From the NCBI GenBank assembly GCA_947177695.1, contig CAMWVO010000043.1, positions 1 through 9,323 on the forward strand: DNA of 9,323 nucleotides. Reading direction: 5' to 3'. The stretch is from an uncultured Clostridia bacterium. GTDB taxonomy: Bacteria; Bacillota; Clostridia; Oscillospirales; Ruminococcaceae. Each line of letters opens with the position of its first letter. Position 1 is the stretch's first letter. Below, in pieces: positions 1-4,847 of the stretch. The notes beneath the pieces are model-generated. The model worked only from the letters and a program-made list of their open reading frames with translations. It did not search any database and was not told where the DNA came from. The position numbers and the translations under genes are program-made.

Positions 1-81
1 CCTGTTCCGCCAGGCATATTTTCGTTTTTTATTTTTCCAGCGGTTTCCCGAAGCCTCGGGATTGGTTTCCTTATAAGCCAT
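1..81 (-). CDS. N-terminal fragment of an unidentified protein
   Basis: The reading frame opens with ATG at 81-79 and stays open to the window edge (27 codons). It begins MAYKETNPEASGNRWKN and continues with a Lys/Arg-rich stretch (KKRKYAWRNR). An AAGGAGG ribosome binding site at 88-94 is 6 bases upstream, and a good promoter lies just before it, so this is a real start. The hydrophilic basic beginning would suit the cytoplasmic leader of a membrane protein or a nucleic-acid binder, but too little is visible to assign a family. It is separated from the preceding gene by 183 bases and seems to have its own transcription signal. Confidence 0.72.
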   Translation of the reverse strand, partial: MAYKETNPEASGNRWKNKKRKYAWRNR

Positions 82-113
82 GCTGCGCCTCCTTAGGCTG
101 TAATATTTCTGCA

Positions 114-142
114 AGTGTACCACATATTTCCTCGGTTGTAAA
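114..142 (-). promoter_or_regulatory. Extended -10 sigma-A type promoter for the gene starting at 81
   Basis: Reading the minus strand, a TTTACA -35 box (142-137) is followed by a 17-base spacer and a TACACT -10 box (119-114). The TGG immediately before the -10 box gives an extended -10. Predicted initiation near 107 would leave a leader of about 25 bases carrying the AAGGAGG site. The boxes match consensus at 5/6 and 4/6 positions with ideal spacing. The -35 box overlaps one of the TTACAA boxes of the upstream array. Confidence 0.6.
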
Positions 143-155
143 GGCAAAAAGGCAA

Positions 156-257
156 ATTGTAATATCTTGAAGAAAATTGTAAACATTCAAACGTATATAT
201 TTCACCGATTGTAATATTTCGAGAAAAATTGTAAACATTCCAACACATATATTTCAC
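156..257. repeat. Two-copy 52-bp tandem repeat with TTACAA boxes
   Basis: Positions 156-205 and 208-257 are two 50-base copies with a period of 52, differing at only a handful of positions. Both start ATTGTAATAT and end ATATTTCAC. A shorter degenerate relative may lie at 99-130 (TGTAATATTTC, then ACATATTTCC). Each full copy has two TTGTAA hexamers 20 bases apart (157 and 177; 209 and 229), with a fifth at 136 inside the promoter -35 region. The array lies immediately upstream of the promoter for the gene starting at 81, so a regulator-binding role is plausible but unproven. No hairpin or terminator is evident in this intergenic region. Confidence 0.75.
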
Positions 258-264
258 GAACTTA

Positions 265-1488
265 TCAGCCGAGAATTATATACGAGTCAAAGCCCAGATC
301 CATAAATGCGGATATTGTGTCGCTGAAATCAGCCTGCGAGAAATCTGTCTGTCTGAGCGCGGGAACAATGGTTATATCATCACCCGCAAGACGTTTTATT
401 TCCGAGAATACCACCTTTGCCCTTTCGTAAGCAGTAAGCTCGGACAATGCGATCTCCTCGCCGTTTATCAGAGCCGTACTCTCAAGCTCGCCTGGGAAAT
501 ACTCCGCCGAAACGGTTTTTACCGTAAGCTCCGCCGGCTTGAACAGGTCGGAGGTTCCTTTAAGAACATCTCCTGCCGAAACGGTAACGATAACTGACGT
601 GTTGTTTGCCTCGGCTGCCTTTGCGGCAATGTCCGCAATACTTATAAGTGATTTATACTTGTTCGGATCCTTTACGATCGCGCCGATATAGTTAAGGTCG
701 GAATTACGGAACGGAGGGAAAACTATTCCGTCGAAAATAACGCTGTCAAAGCCCGACCCCGATATCTCGTTTGAAAGATAAGCCGCATAGCTCTGCGTAT
801 CCGTGTCAAATGGAGAGAGCCAGGGCTTTCCTCCGCTTGCAGCCGCGTTGTCAAGCCATGTGGAGGTGGTTCCCTCGAAGCGGTACGCACCTGTTTTGTA
901 CTCTCCGTACAGGTTATGATCCTCAAGGAGATTGACCTTTGCGATAGGAATGAAGCCCGCGTTTCTTATCATAGCCGCTATCTGTCCCGCGTACATATCT
1001 CCCGCGGCAGCGCCGTCCGCGCTGAGAGCCATCTGAGAGCCTGTTTTGTAATAAAATTTACCGCCCTTTGCTTTTAGTGTAACGACCACAGCCGTATAGC
1101 CGCTGTCCTTTGCACTTCCAAGAGCGTTCCTGAGGTCGGCTTCCGATATTAGAGCCGTTTCGGGAAGCTGATAGGCTGAGAAGCTTATTTCAGCTTCTCC
1201 GTCCGTTTTGTCCGAGCTTTCGGAAGTTTCGTCAGGATTATCAGCAGCCGCGTCCGTATCCTCTGTATCGTCGGGCATAACGGGAGGAGTCCACGGCACA
1301 GTCTCCTCGCCCGAACCGCGCTCGTTTCTTTCGGAAAAATATTTATAAATAGGCTGTCCGACGCTGTATCCGATAAAAACCAGCGCCGCCAGAATTATGA
1401 TCGTAAACAAAACCTTAAAGAATTTCTGCGTTCTTCTTTTACGGTTACCCGTCCGAGTACGGTAAATTTTTCTGCCGCGGCGGTTCAT
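265..1488 (-). CDS. Membrane-anchored DUF4015/GHL-type putative glycoside hydrolase
   Basis: This 407-residue protein has a strongly basic N-terminus (residues 1-22), one membrane segment (about 24-43), an acidic low-complexity linker (about 55-100) and an extracytoplasmic domain with TIM-barrel-like alternation. Family-type signals are GYTAVVVTLKAKGG (130-143), a helix followed by GFIPIAKVN (178-186), KPWLSPF (221-227) and GFDSVIFDGIVFPP (246-259). The last resembles the GFDEIQFDY(I/V)RFP block of DUF4015 (PF13200), a predicted glycosidase family. Here the usual Tyr and Arg of that block are Gly and Val, so activity is uncertain; Asp253 is kept. The ATG lies 14 bases after the rnfA-like stop, with a GAAGGG site overlapping that stop, so it is the last gene of the rpe-rnf operon. 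It probably acts at the cell surface. Family placement is by remembered motif, with moderate certainty; the substrate is unknown. Confidence 0.68.
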   Translation of the reverse strand: MNRRGRKIYRTRTGNRKRRTQKFFKVLFTIIILAALVFIGYSVGQPIYKYFSERNERGSGEETVPWTPPVMPDDTEDTDAAADNPDETSESSDKTDGEAEISFSAYQLPETALISEADLRNALGSAKDSGYTAVVVTLKAKGGKFYYKTGSQMALSADGAAAGDMYAGQIAAMIRNAGFIPIAKVNLLEDHNLYGEYKTGAYRFEGTTSTWLDNAAASGGKPWLSPFDTDTQSYAAYLSNEISGSGFDSVIFDGIVFPPFRNSDLNYIGAIVKDPNKYKSLISIADIAAKAAEANNTSVIVTVSAGDVLKGTSDLFKPAELTVKTVSAEYFPGELESTALINGEEIALSELTAYERAKVVFSEIKRLAGDDITIVPALRQTDFSQADFSDTISAFMDLGFDSYIILG

Positions 1489-1502
1489 TGCCTATCATCC
1501 CT

Positions 1503-2096
1503 TCAAAATTTTAATGTATAGCCCGAAAGTCCCCAAAAAGCCATGCCGAGTATCCCTATATAGATCAGAAGCAGCGGATATCCCCTGAACGAGTACGGAG
1601 CCTTTTCCGAATAAAGGCGGTCGTACACTATCGCCGTCAAGTACACTGCCAGAACAAATCCGAGACCGATGCCCAGACCGTGGATAAAATATTCGCCGAG
1701 CGTCTCGCACCGCTCCGAAATAAGGAACAGCGCTCCCAGTACCGCGCAGTTAAAGACGGAAATGTGTATATATTTTTTCATTCTGCCAAACATACGCGGC
1801 GCAAATCTCCACATACAAAGCAGCGTCACGATATAAACTGCACCGAGAATTATTATATACACAAGCGGCGTATAAATATAGCTATTTTTGTCGATTTTCA
1901 GCGCTTTGTTCAGAAAAAATGTCAGCACGCTCATAAGAGCGGTTATATAGGTCACGCTGAGACCGAAGCCAAGCAGATTTTTACGGCTTCTTGAAATAAT
2001 TATCAGCGTGCTTGTTCCCAGCGCTCCCGAAAAAACTATATTTTCAGCAAATACCACTGTAAATGCGGTAAGCATTATATTTGCCAGTACATTCAA
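1503..2096 (-). CDS. rnfA: RnfA-like integral membrane protein lacking one cluster cysteine
   Basis: This 197-residue, roughly six-helix protein matches RnfA/RsxA/NqrE along its length: ENIVFSGALG (18-27), GFGLSVTYI near 43-51, FNCAVLG (115-121), GLGIGLGFVLA (140-150) and FRGYPLLLI near 170-178. In canonical RnfA an LG-x-CP motif and the NCAVLG motif each donate one cysteine to the 2Fe-2S cluster shared with RnfE. Here the first is LGTST, placing Ser29 at the cysteine position, while Cys117 in NCAVLG is kept. The start is TTG: an AGGAGG site at 2105-2110, overlapping the rnfE-like stop, sits 8 bases before it and no in-frame ATG fits better. The gene lies 12 bases after the rnfE-like gene in one operon. 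Family identity is clear, but electron transfer is doubtful given the missing ligands and missing partner subunits. Confidence 0.87.
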   Translation of the reverse strand: MNVLANIMLTAFTVVFAENIVFSGALGTSTLIIISRSRKNLLGFGLSVTYITALMSVLTFFLNKALKIDKNSYIYTPLVYIIILGAVYIVTLLCMWRFAPRMFGRMKKYIHISVFNCAVLGALFLISERCETLGEYFIHGLGIGLGFVLAVYLTAIVYDRLYSEKAPYSFRGYPLLLIYIGILGMAFWGLSGYTLKF

Positions 2097-2108
2097 TCAA
2101 ACCGCCTC

Positions 2109-2735
2109 CTACTTCTGACGAACACGTTTTACAAACAGCAGGATACTCCTGAACAGCGCTGCGAAAAGTCCCAGCAGGATAAATCCTCCGAAAGGACGCT
2201 CAAAGACGCGGAAAAATGCGGGCATTCCCGTCATTCTGCCTCCGATCGTACCCGAAGCCAGTATCTCCCGCACCGCCGCGAAAAGCAGTACCGCTGCGTC
2301 ATAGCCGATTATGCAGAATACTATATCCAGCAGCATTTTCCCTTTTGTTTCCATAAAAAATATTGATTCCGAACGTGTAATTATAAAGCTGTTTGTTATA
2401 AACAGCGGAAAGAATATTCCGAGAGCCTCCACACCGTCAGGCATGAAATAATTAAGCAGTATCACCGCAGGAACGTACACCAGCGCGCCTATAAGCGTAT
2501 AGAGGATTATCCTTATAGTATACACTATACTTTTCGGTACAAACGACGACACCAGCAGCGTAAAAAATGTTATCAGGGAAAATGAAATGACCAACATTAC
2601 CGCGTTGCTGAAATTGTTTGCCAGCACTATCACAGGCGCTATAACCATTCCGCTTACCAAAATAGGATTTTTGTTCAGCAGACCGTTCAGTATTATTTTC
2701 TTGCAGCTGTTATTTTTATTATTGTCGTTACTCAC
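2109..2735 (-). CDS. rnfE: RnfE-like integral membrane protein lacking both cluster cysteines
   Basis: Length from the chosen GTG is 208 residues, normal for RnfE/RsxE/NqrD. Family signals are GLLNKNPILV near the N-terminus, the GIFFPLFITNS block (106-116, canonical LGIFIPLIVTNC), AVREILASGT (154-163) and about six hydrophobic helices. Canonical RnfE has GLCPLLA and TNCI, whose cysteines bind the intramembrane 2Fe-2S cluster with RnfA. Here these read VIAPVIV (Ala33) and TNSFI (Ser116), so both ligands are lost. GTG at 2735 is chosen because the GGGAG site (near 2744-2748) is about 8 bases away; the alternative TTG at 2741, overlapping the rnfD stop as TTGA, would be only 2 bases away. The gene follows rnfD almost without gap and precedes rnfA by 12 bases. 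Fold and family are secure; function as an electron carrier is unlikely as encoded. Confidence 0.85.
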   Translation of the reverse strand: MSNDNNKNNSCKKIILNGLLNKNPILVSGMVIAPVIVLANNFSNAVMLVISFSLITFFTLLVSSFVPKSIVYTIRIILYTLIGALVYVPAVILLNYFMPDGVEALGIFFPLFITNSFIITRSESIFFMETKGKMLLDIVFCIIGYDAAVLLFAAVREILASGTIGGRMTGMPAFFRVFERPFGGFILLGLFAALFRSILLFVKRVRQK

Positions 2736-2737
2736 AA

Positions 2738-3769
2738 TCAACTCTCCCGTTTATCGTCATTGTTAAGCATTTCCAGCGTTTCGTTGATACTTCCCAGAAG
2801 CTTGTTCTTAGTTAGCCGTTTGCGTTTTCCTTTTCTTTTTCTATGCTTTTTCAGCATATCCGCAAAGGAAAGCGCTCGTCTGTCAAGTTCGATGCCTATA
2901 GGCGACGATACTATAGCCGCGTAAACCACAGCGTTTTCCATTGCCGAATACTGACAGAACATTATCATGCAGATACTCATTACCAATCCGTACAGAAAAC
3001 GTGAGCTTGCCGTTCTTGGCATCACGCTGTAGTCGCAGGAAAGGAATATTATTCCGAACAGCGTCATTCCTCCCGAAAAGAAGTACAGCACATCCATAGG
3101 ATCAAAGCCGTAACGAATAAACGCATACAGTCCCATGACCGCAAGCTCGGTGAAAAAGGTTATCGCCGATATGGAACGTCTCAGCATCAAAAACGCCGCA
3201 GCCACCGCAAGAAGCACCACAAAGCCTGTCCCCATAGGACCTGTAAATCTTCCCGTAAGCACGTCTATCAGCGACACCGGTGACGTTCCGGTCACAAGAA
3301 GAGTTTTCGCCATAGACTGAGTAAGAATATCCGACGGCACTACCGAGGACATCGGTATATCGGTAAAGATCCGCGGATATGTAAGCATATTTTCGGGAAA
3401 ACACAGCGAGGCAAACAAGAATCCCACTGCCGCAGGATTGAATATCTCGCAGCCGCTGCCACCGAAAGCGTGTCTTGCAACCACTATTGCAAAAACCGCC
3501 GCTGCCGCTGCCTCAAAATACGGTACCGACGCTGACATCATCAGTCCCAGCGTAAGACCCGTGATAAGAGCGGATAGATCCTTTTTATCATGCGCTTTCT
3601 TTCTCAGCTTCAGGCAGACAAAGTCCGCCGCAGTGCTTACAATCACCGTTACCGCAATGACCGCCGCGGCTCTCATACCGTAGTAGTACACTGCCACGAC
3701 TGCCGTTACCAGCAGCACTATAAGCATGTCCGTCATAATATTGAATTCGGGTTTTCTTTTTATGTCCAT
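2738..3769 (-). CDS. rnfD: RnfD/NqrB-like membrane protein with altered flavinylation motif
   Basis: This 343-residue multi-helix protein matches RnfD/NqrB: a KPEFN start, DKKDLSALITGLTLGLMMS (61-79), HAFGGSGCEIFNPAAVG (100-116; canonical YGGxGxNxFNPA) and FFSGGMTLFGIIFLSCDYS (230-248; canonical LSGATMLGAFFILTD). RnfD normally carries FMN on a threonine in an S-x-A-T-P motif made by ApbE. The aligned stretch here is TGTSP (160-164), placing Ser163 at the acceptor site with no Asp upstream, so flavin attachment is uncertain. The C-terminus has an unusual hydrophilic, very basic tail (308-318, HRKRKGKRKR-like) ending in an acidic stretch. ATG at 3769 follows the rpe stop by 28 bases, with GAGGAG upstream. 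No rnfC precedes it and no rnfG follows it, unlike typical clostridial rnf operons. Confidence 0.86.
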   Translation of the reverse strand: MDIKRKPEFNIMTDMLIVLLVTAVVAVYYYGMRAAAVIAVTVIVSTAADFVCLKLRKKAHDKKDLSALITGLTLGLMMSASVPYFEAAAAAVFAIVVARHAFGGSGCEIFNPAAVGFLFASLCFPENMLTYPRIFTDIPMSSVVPSDILTQSMAKTLLVTGTSPVSLIDVLTGRFTGPMGTGFVVLLAVAAAFLMLRRSISAITFFTELAVMGLYAFIRYGFDPMDVLYFFSGGMTLFGIIFLSCDYSVMPRTASSRFLYGLVMSICMIMFCQYSAMENAVVYAAIVSSPIGIELDRRALSFADMLKKHRKRKGKRKRLTKNKLLGSINETLEMLNNDDKRES

Positions 3770-3797
3770 AGAATGAAGAAACTCCTCGTTCGTATTT

Positions 3798-4445
3798 TTA
3801 TTCCGCTAATGTGCGGACAGCCGCTTCCATATCCTGCGCTTTGAACAGGTAAGAACCGGCCACAAGTATATCCGCGCCCGCATTTTTCACAAGCTCCGCG
3901 GTACTGCCGTTTATCCCGCCGTCCACCTCTATGGGAACGTCAAGTCCCCTGCTGCCGATAATTTTCTTTGCCGCGGCGATCTTTTCCGTCATATCCGATA
4001 TAAAGCCCTGTCCTCCGAAGCCCGGCTCGACCGTCATTATCAGCAGCATATCTATCATGTCAATGTATTTTTCCGCCTCGGACACGGGAGTTTTCGGCTT
4101 CAGTGCCAGTCCCGCCTTTTTGCCGAGGGAATGTATTTTCCCGACCGTCTCTGCGATATCCGACCCGGACTCAAGGTGAAATGTTATAATGTCCGCGCCG
4201 TTTTCGGCAAACCTTTCCACATATCTTATGGGATCGGTTATCATCAGATGCACGTCCAGAACCGACCTTGCCGCCTTTGATACCGCTTTCAGCACGGGCA
4301 GACCGTAGCTTATGTTCGGGACGAATACTCCGTCCATAACATCAAAATGGGTATAGCGGCAGCCTGCGTCCTCTGCTCTTTTTATTTCACTTCCCAGATT
4401 CAGGAAATCGGCGCTTAAAATAGAAGCCGATACAATTTTTTCCAC
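3798..4445 (-). CDS. rpe: Ribulose-phosphate 3-epimerase
   Basis: This cytoplasmic pentose phosphate enzyme interconverts D-ribulose 5-phosphate and D-xylulose 5-phosphate. The (beta/alpha)8 family signatures are all present (numbered from GTG): SASILSADF (6-14), THFDVMDGVFVPN (32-44) with His33 and catalytic Asp35, DVHLMI (64-69) with metal ligand His66, the TVEPGFGGQGF phosphate/substrate loop (138-148) and EVDGGI (173-178) with catalytic Asp175. Length (215) is normal. An upstream in-frame ATG at 4493 would add 16 residues (MEIRIWSHTL...) absent from the family and encoded inside an inverted repeat. GTG at 4445 has a GGAGG site 8 bases before it, so that start is preferred. It is the first gene of the rpe-rnfDEA-hydrolase operon; why an epimerase leads an Rnf-like module is not obvious. 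Confidence 0.95.
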   Translation of the reverse strand: MEKIVSASILSADFLNLGSEIKRAEDAGCRYTHFDVMDGVFVPNISYGLPVLKAVSKAARSVLDVHLMITDPIRYVERFAENGADIITFHLESGSDIAETVGKIHSLGKKAGLALKPKTPVSEAEKYIDMIDMLLIMTVEPGFGGQGFISDMTEKIAAAKKIIGSRGLDVPIEVDGGINGSTAELVKNAGADILVAGSYLFKAQDMEAAVRTLAE

Positions 4446-4453
4446 AGGATAGT

Positions 4454-4458
4454 CCTCC
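4454..4458 (-). promoter_or_regulatory. GGAGG ribosome binding site fixing the rpe GTG start
   Basis: On the minus strand TTTTGGAGG is followed by 8 bases (ACTATCCT) and then GTG. It lies between the long leader inverted repeat and the start codon. AGGA-CTA-TCCT (4457-4447) could form a small 4-bp hairpin that covers part of the site. Confidence 0.8.
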
Positions 4459-4460
4459 AA

Positions 4461-4601
4461 AATGAGTGTGTGTGACCAAATCCTAATCTCCAATTAAAAG
4501 TATAGATAAAAAATCTGCGCCAAAACCATATATGCAAGTTTTTGCTTGATTTTTTATATACTTTTTAATTGGATATTAGTATGCAAAAACCACACCTCAT
4601 T
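4461..4601 (-). repeat. 141-bp imperfect inverted repeat forming almost the whole rpe leader
   Basis: The inner arms at 4490-4515 and 4548-4572 are nearly perfect complements: CCAATTAAAA, GTATA and TAAAAAATC blocks separated by a one-base and a two-base bulge. Pairing continues outward less perfectly (CTAAT, TGTG) to AATGAG at 4461-4466 and CTCATT at 4596-4601. The 32-base centre contains its own small hairpin (GCAA/TTGC at 4534-4545). With initiation predicted near 4597, the transcript would begin at one end of the hairpin and reach the ribosome binding site right after the other end. It could be a regulatory leader or a small non-autonomous inverted-repeat insertion; no convincing target-site duplication is seen. 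No known riboswitch was recognised. Confidence 0.78.
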
Positions 4602-4603
4602 AT

Positions 4604-4632
4604 ATTATATTACATTTTCCAAAAAAAATCAA
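4604..4632 (-). promoter_or_regulatory. Sigma-A promoter of the rpe-rnfDEA operon
   Basis: On the minus strand TTGATT (4632-4627) is separated by exactly 17 bases from a perfect TATAAT (4609-4604), with AT-rich flanks and a second overlapping TATAAT-like hexamer just after. Predicted initiation is near 4597. The -35 box occupies the start of the T-tract of the preceding operon's terminator. Confidence 0.78.
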
Positions 4633-4662
4633 GGTCAAATGCCAAAAAATTGACATTTGACC
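4621..4662 (-). terminator. Intrinsic terminator of the holA-to-DHHW operon
   Basis: On the minus strand GGTCAAATG (4662-4654) pairs perfectly with CATTTGACC (4641-4633). After one mismatch, three further pairs close a four-base loop. The hairpin is followed by TTGA and a run of eight T (4628-4621). The stem is AT-rich but continuous. It lies about 185 bases after the DHHW stop, and no other U-tract hairpin is nearer. Confidence 0.75.
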
Positions 4663-4680
4663 AAAATCTATAATATACGG

Positions 4681-4834
4681 GAACAGCGGGGTACGCTTTT
4701 ACGCCGAAGCTCCCCTACGGGTATGCGTCTGCTTCCGCTTATTCTTGCGCTTTGCAATGCTGCAAAGCCGACAGGTCTGCATACCACTCCAGCCGCATAA
4801 ACCGTTATTGCCCGTTAATTCAGTTTATGCGGCT
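4681..4834. other. Structured GC-containing segment, candidate small RNA, 3' UTR element or REP-like repeat
   Basis: This 154-bp stretch between the DHHW gene and the terminator is visibly richer in GC than the AT-rich DNA below it and packed with self-complementarity. GGGG/CCCC (4688-4691 with 4712-4715) encloses GCTT/AAGC. GGTATGC/GCATACC (4720-4726 with 4779-4785) encloses a perfect 8-bp hairpin, GCTTTGCA with TGCAAAGC (4749-4768). A perfect 12-bp stem AGCCGCATAAAC/GTTTATGCGGCT (4791-4802 with 4823-4834) ends the segment. The last hairpin is followed by TTTTGT on the plus strand but has no T-tract on the minus strand. It could be the 3' UTR of the minus-strand operon, a plus-strand small RNA, or a dispersed repeat; I recognise no named RNA family. 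Confidence 0.5.
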
Positions 4835-4847
4835 TTTGTAAAATCGG

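Noticed and set aside
136..234. BirA-type biotin operator built from TTGTAAAC
   Set aside because: BirA sites are inverted pairs. All boxes here point the same way and no biotin gene is in the window.
99..257. CRISPR array
   Set aside because: Only two clear copies with no spacers: the 50-base units are almost directly adjacent, so this is a short tandem repeat.
4461..4601. Insertion sequence or invertible promoter
   Set aside because: No transposase or recombinase is in the window, no target duplication is apparent, and the 32-base centre is too short to hold a switchable promoter; the promoter lies outside the repeat.
4650..4674. Plus-strand TTGACA (4650-4655) with TATAAT (4669-4674) as a strong promoter
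   Set aside because: The spacer is only 13 bases, too short for a normal sigma-A promoter, and the TTGACA belongs to the terminator stem. A weaker reading (TATACG at 18 bases) remains possible and is only mentioned as a hint for a small RNA.
4791..4834. 12-bp hairpin as the terminator of the DHHW gene
   Set aside because: On the minus strand it is followed by GGAGTGG with no T-run; the hairpin at 4621-4662 with eight T is a much better terminator.
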